Shown piece after piece: positions 26,673-36,951 of a DNA stretch of 64,000 nt (the first letter of the stretch is position 1; each line of letters begins with the position of its first letter). The position numbers were made by a program, and so were the translations under genes. Source of the stretch: Chalara sp. BL73 (Eukaryota > Ascomycota > Leotiomycetes > Helotiales); the NCBI GenBank assembly GCA_918026815.1, contig CAKJVC010000010.1:2730501-2794500 (forward strand), written 5' to 3'. The notes under the pieces were generated by a model. It had not been told where the DNA came from. It saw nothing but the letters and a program-made list of their open reading frames with translations, and ran no database searches.

Positions 26673-27122
26673 TCATAGGTACGGCGAGGTCGGTGGACTG
26701 CTTGGAGCTGTAGCCCATTTTATAAATCTGATCTTAGGAATACTCCAATCTGGGTTGGCCTTCTTCAATGCCACGAACTTCTCCCGAATGTCCTTCGCAC
26801 ATATATTCACATGGGTCCCTGGAAAGGCGATATCGTGAGGCACCCCAGATCGTCGAAGGTAAACAGTCATATCCCCAGGTCCCATATATCGACCAAAGTT
26901 GTACTGCAATATTTTCCTTTCCTCCTCGTGGTTCAGAACCCTCCATACGATATTCAACTCCTCCAGATGTTTAAACCTTAACAGTCCATTTTTGCCTAGA
27001 AATTTTGCACGCTGCGATCGGGAGGAATTCCACCTCTGGCTCCAACCATTGCAAGAAATGCTCAATCGTCTAGTCTCAAATAGAGCGGCTGGTTTGCTGT
27101 ACTGGCCACGGGCCACGGCCAT
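26673..27122 (-). CDS. unidentified reading frame 3' of the NLR
   Basis: A 149-codon reverse frame with protein-like composition: LEELNIVWRVLNHEEERKIL, YNFGRYMGPGDMTVYLRR, GVPHDIAFPGTHVNICAKDI and KKANPDWSIPKIRFIKW. It begins overlapping the end of the TPR frame of the NLR and ends 26673. The charged, evenly mixed composition and low codon repetition suggest it is or was coding, but I recognise no family. It may be a C-terminal exon of the NLR, or a separate gene whose start is lost. Confidence 0.4.
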   Translation of the reverse strand: MAVARGQYSKPAALFETRRLSISCNGWSQRWNSSRSQRAKFLGKNGLLRFKHLEELNIVWRVLNHEEERKILQYNFGRYMGPGDMTVYLRRSGVPHDIAFPGTHVNICAKDIREKFVALKKANPDWSIPKIRFIKWATAPSSPPTSPYL

Positions 27123-29720
27123 ATGTCCTCAATGAAAATACTGTCCACCAGCTTATTGAGCACTGCAGCAAGGTTGTTCATGGTTGTAAGAGTATTTGGG
27201 TGCTTTTTGCCGAGCACTTCTTCCGAGAGTTCGAGCGTCTGGCGGTTCATGATTTCTGCTTCAGTGTACTTGCCTTGCATATTGAGCACTGCAGCAAGGT
27301 TGTTCATGGTTGTAAGAGTATCTGTGTTTTTTGCCGAGCACTTCTTCCGAGAGTTCGAGCGTCTGGCGGTTCATGATTTCTGCTTCAGTGTACTTGCCTT
27401 GCATATCGAGCACTCCAGCGAGGTTGCCCATGGTGGTAAGAGGTATTTGCGTTTTTTTGCCGAGCACTTCTTCCGAGAGCTCGAGCGTCTGACGATTAAT
27501 GGTCTCTGCCTCAGCGTACTTGCCTTGTTTATCAAGCACAAGAGCGAGGTTGTTCATAGCTGTAAGAGTATCTGGGTGCTTCCTCACCAAGTTTACTCTC
27601 TTATATGTAGTACGTCTTTGTATTGTAGATAAGCGGTCTCATATCTCCCTGGCTCTCGTCGTATCTCGCTATATTTTGAAGCAATTTAGCTCGTTGAAGG
27701 AGTATCACTTCATCAACACAACCGCATTTAGTGACAGATTTTGCATGGAGAAAGAGACTCTCGCAGTCCTCCCATGTTCCATAAAACCCACTTGGGAATT
27801 CTTCAACCATCAACTCTAAAGCTTTTTCTTGCCATTCCGTCTGTTTTTCTGTAAACTTAACCATCTCTGCGTTGATAGCTGTATAAGCCGATGAACCTCA
27901 AAATGCGAGCCACCCTTCGGTCCGAATCAGCGAGTACGCTTGCAATGTCCCTACTGCTTTGTTAAACTCAATACTGCGATCGCTTTTATGTTGCAGGAGT
28001 GCCTTCGGAATTGCTTGCCGGTCTAGCTGAACCATAAGCGATAACAGATCGGCAGCTCGAGGGAAGCGTTTTGCGATTTGATCAAATGAAAGCTTCCACG
28101 CCCTTGTGACAGAGTTTTCGCTACCTGGGTATCTTCGAGGGTCTGGCAAGTTCTCGTCCAAGTAATCCTGCAAATCTGAGTCACTGGCTTTCAGCTCTTC
28201 GATATATGATTTGATCGTCATACTATTTTCTTGAATAAACGCAGCTGCTTGAGTGATTGCTAATGGAATATACCCTAGTATCTCAACAAGGATTCGGGTA
28301 TCACCATCATTTACACTCATTGATCTGGGTATCCTAGATCGCATGAGTTGCTCGGCATCTCTTGAAGCCAATGGCATGACCATGATTTCTTCTTCTCCAT
28401 CTGTTAAGCGTAGACCAATTCTTTTGTCTCGAGTCGTGGTAATCATGAATCCATTAGCATTTAGGGGCATGAAATTACTAATAAGTGGGTGATTTGAACT
28501 CGTTACCGATAGATTTAGTTCGAAAAAGAGGTCAGGATCATCCGCATTATCCAGAACAATGAGCCATGACCCATTGTCAGGCTTGTTTAGCCAATCTCGG
28601 ACGAGAATAAGAGTGTCGTTCTGTGGATCCTCACTCCCTGGTATACACATATCTTTTGCGATATCTCTATACGCTTGCTCGAATCTGTCCAACGTACTTG
28701 CGTGTACCCAGAATACGTGGTTATACGGGTAGCGATCTCTCCATACGTAACAGTATTCGATCGCAATCTGCGACTTTCTGTGCAAGTATTAGCAATGCTA
28801 GCCTTTACAAGTGTAGAACTTACCCGATACCTCCGATGCCGCAAAGTGCTACACGACGCTGCATCTTAAGCCGGTTCGTAATCTCTTGCATTATATCTTC
28901 TCGGCCAACGAACTTTGGATCGCGAACAAAGGGCACTGTGAACTTTGGCTGGTTCTCGATGTCGGAAACCAAAAGTTTATCGAATTCACGACCTTTAGCA
29001 CTGTTCTTAGCCTCCTCTCGGAGCCGCCGAAACGCATTCTCTCGCCCTTCCCCATAAATAAGTGGTAGGAAGATACCAAAAACCCAACAGAGAGTAAGCC
29101 ATATCTTCTTCATGTTTAGTCTCTTTTTTGCTACCCATGACAAATGTTCATCAAAGCTGGATTTTGTCGGGTCATATTCTTGAAGTACTTCGACTGGGAT
29201 CCCTGTTGTCTTGTGGATTAAACGTGCGAGGGATAACTTGTCGCCAAGCCGCATATTATCAGCTGAGAAGAACTCGACTGATGAGGGAGCAAGAAGCTCT
29301 TGAAGCGTCCAGCCCCGTGAACCATCTGGCTGATTGGAAAACTGATTCGAAACTAGAGCAATTCTCGACCTTGTTATCAGGGACCGAGACATCCGAGAGG
29401 TAAACATAACATTTCGCCGCATTCTTATACCATCGAAACATGGAATTGATAGCTTTCTGAAGCTCAACCGCATCGCTTTTATCGATACAGCAAGTGTCTA
29501 CCCAGAAATACCGAAGGCCATCGTGGGCAGCCTGCTCTCCACAGAAGCGAAGTTTTTATACCCAGCCTTAGATTCCCGGAGCTTTCCGCTAAGTCTTTAT
29601 AAGTAACCTCTTCATCATCATCTCCCAAGTGTGGGATAGTATTGCATAGGCTGGGATACTTTTGACAAAGTCCTTGGTCAGGCTGAACTTGCCTTTAGCA
29701 TCACGCTCTAATAGGCGCAT
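27062..29720 (-). pseudogene. HET-NB-ARC-TPR NLR-like protein, disrupted
   Basis: A fungal NOD-like receptor of the type linked to non-self recognition and heterokaryon incompatibility. The N-terminal HET domain starts at ATG 29720 (MRLLERDAKGKFSLTKDF, AILSHTW, RYFWVDTCCIDKS, MFRWYKNAAKCYVYLSDV, SRGWTLQELLAP). The NB-ARC module follows: FVGRED, P-loop GIGGIGKSQIA (interrupted by an intron at about 28775-28824), Walker B WLIVLDNADD, sensor TTTRDKR and GYIPLAITQAAAF. At the C-terminus are four tandem 42-residue TPR units (27171-27672). The frame is broken at about 29624 (CCC), 29570, 29553-29557 (T run), 27911-27918, 27855-27875 and 27317-27330 (2-bp loss in TPR unit 2). These are single- or two-base changes without splice signals. 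Domain order and length are otherwise normal for the family. Confidence 0.85.
27171..27672 (-). repeat. four tandem 126-bp TPR-coding repeats
   Basis: The segment AGGTTGTTCATGGTTGTAAG and the following about 106 bp recur with starts at 27171, 27297, 27421 and 27547. The spacings are 126, 124 and 126 bp. Each unit encodes a 42-residue TPR (MNNLAxVLxxQGKYTEAE...). Units 1 and 2 are almost identical at DNA level; 3 and 4 have diverged a little. The 124-bp spacing is the 2-bp loss that breaks the frame. Near-identical repeats of this kind are the variable recognition region in fungal NLRs. Confidence 0.85.
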
Positions 29721-30144
29721 GTTGGAGCGCGTATCCCTGGATACATAGATAAGGAGCGCTTAAGCCAAGGCTGTTCAGGTAAGATCCATGCGACGTAGCA
29801 AGGTCGACAAATGTGAAGTTGCTGGAAGGTGCTATAAAGGTTGAGCTTGTGAACAGAATTAAAGGTCAGGGCCAGGTTGGCTCAAGGCTAAGCCTCGCAC
29901 TTGAGTGGCGCAGCAATGTAGTGATAAGATATACGGATTCATCAGGCAATCCCTGGACGAGGCTGTGCACCAAAGCATAACGTAAAGAGAGCGATATATC
30001 TTTGAGCTTGATGTCGATATGAATCTCAGTTCTCGCGAAATGGCGTGGCAAAATTCATTCTTGGCCCACTGCTGGTCGGTTTTAAGAGAGCACACCAAGT
30101 CTGGACACTAAAAAGAACAGACACACAAAGCAGGAGTTGCCTGA
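29721..30144. other. intergenic, upstream of NLR
   Basis: Expected promoter of the NLR. A reverse open stretch (29859-30098) shows no recognisable domain. Confidence 0.45.
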
Positions 30145-30381
30145 TCACCTACCGGGAAGTATCCTCTTTGCTTCTGGACTGGACCATGTTCCAGCGTGTA
30201 CAGATTGCAGGCTGAGTCCTGCCTGGGAATTTCTTAAAGATCCACACCTAAGTCTTACCCTCTTTTTATATGCCAGCAAGCGCTGCTCATCTAGCTCTGA
30301 CCACCGACTATGCTCCCAGGCGAACAGGGATCTCGATCTGTAGATCTCAGGAGGAGGAATCAAAGTGTAAACGATAATCAA
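30145..30381 (-). pseudogene. Myb/SANT-like DNA-binding domain remnant
   Basis: From ATG 30381 the frame reads to RWSELDEQRLLAYKK. The next conserved part (VWIFKKFPGRTQPAICTRW) is in another frame and is preceded by a TAG where Trp is expected. The pattern W..LDEQRLLAYKKEGK.W.WIFKKFPGRT..A..TRW is that of a Myb/SANT-like helix-turn-helix domain with the usual three spaced tryptophans. Breaks: one base missing from an A run (about 30272-30276) and TGG to TAG at the second Trp. The TAG is a G-to-A change on the coding strand (C-to-T on the other), as RIP would give. The whole domain is only about 75 codons with no other part visible. Confidence 0.6.
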
Positions 30382-31094
30382 TGGTTATAACGAAGAGAAC
30401 AAGGTACAGAAAAAGAAGGGAAGGAAAGCAGCGTTTTATATACAGGGACTGGCCCCTGGCCAGTCTAAGCGAATCGGCCTTGTGGTGTCAGCGGTCGAGA
30501 TCTAGGGGCTCTAAGCAAATAGGACCAGGTCTGTTCAAATAGAAAGAGTCACGTAGCCTTCAGAGAGGATAGGGCAAACGAGTATCAATTGCTGAAGGTT
30601 ATAGAACCTAAACTACAGGAGAGAGTCCCTCTACTTATAGAGGTGTGATACCCACATGTCAGCACATTGATGCCTACAGGTGCCTACTGGTGCCTACAGG
30701 TGTCTACAATAGACTTTAGGTATGGTCCTTAGACCTAACCTGCTCAACAAGGTCCCTGACACCCTGGCCAGTCTCCAGAAGGTCGATAAAGTGCGGATCC
30801 GATGATAGAGTGCCCCGACACAGCGAATAAGAGCGATGCATTAACTTCGCATTCCATATTGCAAATTTTTCATCACCTCGTCTGATGAGTTTTGCGGGTC
30901 AGCAACCAACGGTTTTCAGCAAATAATTCCTGAATATTTTCAGTCACCCGCCAGATCTTGCCCTTAGAGCATTATAGAACTTGCGCATACCACTCAGCAC
31001 TAGTTCCACTTATCGGCTATTATAACGAATTGCTCAGGTCCCCTGCAGCAGTCTCAGTGATAAGGAAAGAAATTTAAAAGAATCAGTTTAATCT
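30382..31094. other. intergenic with short tandem repeat
   Basis: No gene seen. It contains a TATATA motif near 30438, the inverted GGCCCCTGGCCAG-type stretch near 30448-30462, and the 10-bp tandem repeat listed separately. The mix of promoter-like and repeat elements could be a solo long-terminal-repeat relic, but I find no matching second copy or target-site duplication. Confidence 0.4.
30671..30710. repeat. 10-bp tandem repeat, four copies
   Basis: TGCCTACAGG, TGCCTACTGG, TGCCTACAGG, TGTCTACAAT: four adjacent decamers, the last degenerate. Confidence 0.85.
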
Positions 31095-32281
31095 TTACAT
31101 GCTAAGTCTAGAAAGTTCCTGCAGAGCCTCCTCATCGATGAGTGCACGTATCTTTGCTTTAAGAACATCTGACGATGAATTAGTTTCAAATCCCCAAAAG
31201 GGAATACCCGGCCTAAGAATCAAGTCTATCAATGGAAGGAGATCATCCTGCCGCCCGGCTAGAACCCCTTCCCGCAAACCCTACGATCCTCTGGCAGATA
31301 TCTTCTAGCTCAATATACCGTGTACATTTCCATTCACGATACTTTGCAAGAGTATAGGCTTCCAAAGCAATCTGGAAAATAGGAGACGGCGTAGACAATT
31401 CTCTCCACGATACCCACCTGACCATTCCATCATCAGGATTCTGCCCATCGACACATACTCGTCACAGTTCCGCGCCCATTTCTGGAGATTTCGTGCGATG
31501 AGATGACCTTTACCTCGACTTGCAAGAAGATCGAGGACATCCGAGACACGGAAAATGGTCGCATCTGAGGTCTGCCGCAGTTTCTTAACATCGAATATCG
31601 CAAGCCCAGCTGCTTCGTCTGCAACCTGGCCGATACCTCTTTGTTTCTGCCCCGCTGTATGAATTGCCCATTCCAGCGTTGGACTCATCGACACAAAACA
31701 TGTCTCTTTCTCCTCCTGAGTTTTGTTCAGGTGTTCTGCCAAGAACGCTGCGAATTCACCGATAGAGAAGGTGCGTCTGAATTCAAGGTCGAAAGGCACA
31801 TCCAGCTCCGGAACGAATGTAGGTTGGCTCGTGCCCACGTGCCTGTGTGCGCGGAATAGGAAGCCGGGATCGGAGGTATTGGCTTCGAGAGCCTTGAGAA
31901 CTGTAGCAACAATACATCAGCGCAGCCGCGTATAGCACTGACCGAAGGAACAGTAGACTAACATTCATCCCATGCAAGTACATTCTCTATCTCTTTCATT
32001 GCAGTGAAGGCATCACTCTCCTGTCCCTGTGTAATAATATCTGCCACGACAGTTGAACAGGTGCTGGCTAAGGTAGAGAGAGTCCCTATCGTAGTCTTTA
32101 AATCATGGATGGTCGGACGGTGACTAGGAGTTGTGCATGTTGTTTTCGAAAGCTGATTTTGGATTAGGCGGCCCAGTTCATTTGAAACCGATCGAGGCCC
32201 GAGGAACACGCTCTGTGGGATTTCCATACTTCGGTGCGGAGTAAGGGTATATTTACTGTCGGAATGCCTACCACGTAGCAA
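31095..32281 (-). pseudogene. DUF7587-containing protein with two frame breaks
   Basis: An N-terminal exon (start ATG at about 32281, or at about 32224 giving MEIPQSVFLGPR) ends at WDEC with a GTTAGT donor near 31965. The next exon carries the DUF7587 region: FLFRAHRHVGTSQPTF (near 31850), ETCFVSMSPTLEWAIHTAG, FDVKKLRQTSDATIFRVSDV, CDEYVSMGRI. DUF7587 is a fungus-specific domain of unknown function, resembling in layout ADP-ribosyltransferase-like folds. After GRI the frame must shift at about 31435-31442 to continue as DDGMVRWVSWREL. It shifts again at 31276-31278 (AAA) to continue as LREGVLAGRQDDLLPLIDL. The final stop is 31095-31097 after LSRLSM. Both breaks are single bases. It lies 1.4 kb from the NLR and is the same orientation; a functional link is only inference. 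Confidence 0.6.
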
Positions 32282-32302
32282 AAGGCGTAGTAGCTAGTTG
32301 AC
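32266..32302. repeat. direct repeat copy 1 (about 35 bp)
   Basis: CTACCACGTAGCAAAAGGCG then TAGTAGCTAGTTGAC. A second copy lies at 32532-32565 in the same orientation, with two single-base length differences (AAAA/AAA and CTAG/CTG). Neither copy lies in a coding frame I can support. Confidence 0.75.
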
Positions 32303-32940
32303 AGCTCTGCTGGTGTGGTTCTGGTATTCGCTGATTGTTCTAAGCTATGGCCTATTGCCAGGTAAATATGTAGGCGATAGAAGACCATTTCCACGATCCA
32401 CTGGATCGCGTGAAGCTATGTGCATGCATTCCAACATTCGCTGGTGGGTTTGGCCCGATGACTGAGGCTTATTCTTGGCAACCCCGCACCAAAACATTCC
32501 TCCAATTTTGAAGCGGACATAAATGTCAATACCTACCACGTAGCAAAGGCGTAGTAGCTGTTGACTGGTCGAAAACTAAGTCATTAGCCTACAAATTTTA
32601 AAGTTTGATTTATTGTTGTTGCTTTAAATGTTAGCTATAAGCCAGATCTACGATTCTGTGCATGCGAAGGTGCATCTCAAGGGTGTGTATCATGAGCGAG
32701 TAGACCACTGATCTTGGGTAAACTTCTTAGCGTCAATCTTATTTACGAGTTGCTCATTAAATTGGCTGGCAATACCCACGCCATAAGTATAACCTACAAT
32801 ACAAGGTGAGGGTAATCATTAAATGAATGACAGGAACCCTTCTGAGCCTCTGCCTGGCGTCTCAACCCTCAAGAATCAACTTGTCTTCATTTTTGAATCC
32901 TCTCAACTTGTTCCTAGCCCCAACCACCTCTAGACAATCT
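32303..32940. other. intergenic, no gene seen
   Basis: Between the DUF7587 gene and the DUF3425 frame. Only short frames of no recognisable family; holds the second direct-repeat copy. Confidence 0.45.
32532..32565. repeat. direct repeat copy 2
   Basis: CTACCACGTAGCAAAGGCGT then AGTAGCTGTTGAC, matching copy 1 at 32266-32302, 266 bp away. The interval between copies has no identified gene. Confidence 0.75.
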
Positions 32941-33385
32941 TTAAGCCAACAGGCCCATTTCTTCGTAAACCTCTTTGTGATTCCCCATCCACTGACATCC
33001 CCAGGGATTGTTCCAGGCTAGAATTCCTTTCTCATATAGATCATTGAAGCCATCAAACAACCCTCCAGCCAAATAGCTGCACAATTCACCTTCGTCAAAT
33101 GGACCACAAGGTAGTAGGGTATTGTCCCGCATTTTGGGTACGGGAGAATATCAATGTATCCAGCGTGTGGAGAATTTCTTAACTTATAACGCAGTTGGTC
33201 TAAGTGAGTGGCAGTGGAGTCAGGGAATGGAAGAATCGTGCTGGAGCATACCAGAGCATTCTCGAGGCATGATGGGTAGAAGAGACGAGAGACACACTTT
33301 CGTGAAGCAAGCGTAAAGGGTGTTGTACTGTAATGGTGTGAAACGATGATCTAACGGTAGAGGGAATATCATTGGTGCCGCTCAT
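32941..33385 (-). pseudogene. DUF3425 domain protein, two frame breaks
   Basis: From ATG 33385 the frame reads HPLRLLHES, then MLWYAPARFFHSLTPLPLT. Following the similarity requires one extra base at about 33200-33203 (giving LDQLRYKLRNSPHAGYIDIL). A second is needed at the T run 33132-33135 (giving MRDNTLLPCGPFDEGELCSY, then GILAWNNPWGCQWMGNHKEV). The pattern 'hP.iD.lP.P.mRDn.l....d.delc.dl.ggl.....l..WgdPWd...We.s..F...' is that of DUF3425, usually the C-terminal half of fungal bZIP regulators. No basic-leucine-zipper is visible upstream, so this is either a stand-alone DUF3425 protein (these exist) or a truncated regulator. The stop is at 32941. Confidence 0.55.
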
Positions 33386-36300
33386 GATCTACTGAAGAGT
33401 AGGAGGAGTCCAGTACAAGAATTGGAATCTTAGATAGTGATAAGCATCGATCAGAATGAATGGGATCAGACTCCCCTTATGAATGGATCCTTAAAAGTTA
33501 ATTATGCGTCCAGGGCCTTCCTTCTTCCTGAATTATTTCAGTCATTCGAAATCCAGGAGAGAGATTTTCTTGCAAGAAAAAAAAAAGCTAGACAATAAAA
33601 GTTAGTTTTCGCATAGATGATAGGCAGGTAATTCTCATAGATGATCATGACATTTGGCTACTAATAGACTGTAAAGACCAAGGCACTTGTCAAGGAGTGA
33701 GCAAGATGAAATGACGTACTGAAAGCTCTCGTGTTCAAATAACGATTCTGCTTTTGCCTCCTTGCTTTTCAAACCGCCAAGTCTGTCCAGTCATCTGTCT
33801 CCGTCGAAGCCCCGTGACAATGATCAGTTTTAGTTAATTCCTCAAATGGGAATAATCACCTCGGCCAAGAGTGGCATGAGATTTTAGCTTTACCGTTGTT
33901 TCCTTGCTCTTCGTCGTGCGAATTGTCCCTGCCCAATCTAAGGCTAAGGGCCCAGCAAAGGAAAGGTCTAAAGGATAGTGCACGCCTTGCTTACAATTTC
34001 CAGTGCAATTAAATTCAGAATAGTGGCAAAGGCAGAAGGGATGCTTAGAGTATTTCTGATACTTGGCCTTCGCTGAGGACCTCTGAATCTAGCTTCCAAG
34101 CTGCCCGTAATATGTACAACTAGAAAAATATATGGTGCTGAATACTTCTATAAATTTCAGAGGCCATCTAAGTAGCGGTATTCACTTCCGTAGATTACCA
34201 TCTTACAAGACTATATCACCTCGGGAAGGCAGGGACGATATGGATAAAGCAAGCTAACCATATTATCTCTGAGGAAGAGCCATAGCGTTCCCATCCAAAG
34301 ACTACCTTTGTATCAATTGTTTCTGGGATCATTAGCACGAGATTAATAATAAACCTACCGTTCTGACGCAGGATATCCGTCATTTCCCGCTAGTATAGGC
34401 CGCAGAATAGCTTTTGGAACAGGCCATCATGAATCAGACTTGGGCTGCAGTCGGAGAGATCCCGTCGATGGTGTGTTCTATATGCCGAGACGTGGCTTGA
34501 AAGCAATTCAGACTTGGATGTTGATTCCAGGAGCCCGAAGCTGGCGAGGAGATTATGGGAGTGGTCTGAGCGAGCTCTGAGAGAATATGTCAAAGTCTGT
34601 GGTTTATTGAAGGCTGACACCAGGAAGTCTTGAGCATAAGCCTAATGCGGTAATGTCATACAAGGTCTTGTCACTTTTGAAATGGAAGATAAAAGGCCAT
34701 CAATCCTTCCAATATTTGTACAGTCATTCTTCTGCAAAGTATGCTTCAGTAGAGGAGAGATCAGGCCATTACCACATGAGGGAAGAGTTTTCGTTCACTG
34801 AGACGTGGCATATGCCCACGACTTTTACGGTATATGGGAAGGTCCTTAGCTGGGCTGGCCGTAGCGCGACCGGCGAGGTCCTGGAGGCTGCAGCCTTGAA
34901 TCCCGACAACTCGTCTTTATCATTATCGTCAATTCCTTATTTCCACAAAAGGACGCCTTGCCGATAGACCCATGGGAACAACAGTTGAATCAACATATCA
35001 CCGATTGAGATTTCCGCAAACAAACCATGTTGCAGATTTTGGAGTGCAAGCCAAGGTGCTATCTATGCGCCATCTACTCTCCGGCCCTGACACACAAGAA
35101 GCAGGTGCAGCAAATCAGAAGGGATGCTGAAGGGTCATCGACTCGGAAAAGCTTGAAGATTTTTTTTACCCCAGTTTCGGCGCCGTCCCATCGGCTGGTG
35201 CGCGCCGCCCCAGATTGTCACTGGGTTGGGGGGATTGGTTTATTTTTTTGGGGGGAGGGGGGGGGAAGAAGAGGGGAGAGTACCACTGAATGTTTGCTGC
35301 ACGCTTTTTGCCCCCCTCCCTTCTCTTGGAGTGAGAGGGGGTACCATTCCCATCAAACTCTTTGTCTCGTGTCTCGCCGTCTCTCCAAACCCACCCTCAT
35401 CAGGCGACAAACCAAGCCCTCTGGTGCGCCTAGGCCGAGGAGAAAATCCCTTCGAAAAAAGCAACGCTTTGCATGAAGTCCGGCAGAAGCATTTTTGTAC
35501 CTGTTCGCTGGGCTACGTTCAATGATAATAATAATATCTTTCCGATGGCCGGACCTTGCAATCCCATCTATCTTCCTTGCAATTTTCATGCCTTGTACGG
35601 CTCAAGAGTTGCTCTTCTCCTCGCACTCTGGTACACCAGTAGCCCAAATGGCAAATTGCATTCATCATTGAATACTCTTGCATTGTTTCCGTGTGCAGCT
35701 TTGATCCTTGCTCGAGTCCATGCCAGTTGCGTGTATTTATGTCACCCAGCAATGTGCTCCTGCATGCCTAGCTTTAACCACAACAAGCTGACGTGGTAAC
35801 CGTAAAGCAGAGAAAACATGCCCGCGAAACATAGATGGGGAACTTCCGCTCGCAGATCGTACATCTCATGTTGTTGGTCCAGGTTGTGTATAACTGTATA
35901 TTCAATGCTGGTGGTATAGCTATTACATTGCACACTTTATGTTAATCACTACATAACATCCTTCCCTTCTAGTGTTCAAGATGCAAAAGATGTGCCACAT
36001 GCGATGCAGGCCATTAGCCCTCACTCTTCTCCAGCCACAGATTTTCGGTGGGATAGAGTGCTAGAGCGTGTAACATGTGTTGAGCATCCACGTTGTGTAC
36101 CTTGTCTATGCCTATATATGCTCTGTGGCGGATCTACGTCCAAAAGTCTACCGTGGAGCTTTGATGTACATACACATTTATCTAGCCAAATGATACTTCT
36201 AGGATCCTACCAGAGCTCATAACCAATGCTGTACACAGCGTATACTGACTGTACTTTGGGTGTTCGTTATCAATGTTACCATGGTAAAAGTCAGACACCA

Positions 36301-36815
36301 AAAAAGCCTCTTTACCAACTGCAGACATTTGTGCATACCATGGGCCATGGTAGCCCGGATCGTCGCGTGTGATTTGAGACAAACGGCAGGGAGCGAAGCA
36401 GGTGACGCCTAGAGCCTTTTCTTCTTTTTTTTTTATCCAGCCAAACATCGAGATGAGGTGCAGCTCCCAAGAGGCTACAACTGATGCCCATTTTTAATCC
36501 ATTTGTGCCTTCTAGAAGGCGCGTTGGCTAGTTGATCTATACCACAAAGCTCCAGCGTTTCTTTTGCTATGTCTAACAAGCTATTTTAGCGTCAGGCGAG
36601 GATTCTGAGTATGTGGGCTCGGAGCTGAGGGCGAATTTAGGGTGGTTGGCCCTTCGTTTAGCGATTGAGCCTAGGTGGGGTTAGGGCGGGTATGGCCTTA
36701 ATTATTGTCCTGTACTAAATAAGTCCAGAGCACTGGGACTAGCCTTTAATCATCTTGGGGGATTGGGTTATTACACAGTACTTGTCCTGTAGAGTCAGTC
36801 TTGTTATTTGGCCCC

Positions 36816-36834
36816 GGGGGGGAGGGGGGGGGGG
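36816..36834 (+). repeat. poly-G tract (G7-A-G11)
   Basis: A CCCC followed by seven G, one A and eleven G. With the similar G6-A-G9 tract near 35250-35265 it could form G-quadruplex DNA. Such tracts are also places where read length calls are unreliable. Confidence 0.8.
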
Positions 36835-36926
36835 TATGCTCTTGGGATCTCCCTGAGCCTCCTTCTCTCAGCAGACCTGTAAAAATCAATCCATTCATGA
36901 TGACCTTTTGAGAAAGAAAGAAAGGG

Positions 36927-36951
36927 AAAAAAAAAAAAAAAAAAAAAAAAA
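36927..36951 (+). repeat. poly-A tract (A25) after AAAG repeats
   Basis: Twenty-five consecutive A preceded by AGAAAGAAAGAAAGGG. Simple-sequence DNA; no adjacent retroelement frame was found, so I do not call it a retroposon tail. Confidence 0.8.

Noticed and set aside
35027..35525. Two overlapping open frames around the poly-G tract
   Set aside because: They are created by homopolymer and purine-rich sequence; the protein text is low-complexity.
36927..36951. The A25 tract as the tail of a retroposon
   Set aside because: No reverse-transcriptase or processed-gene sequence precedes it and no flanking duplication is visible.
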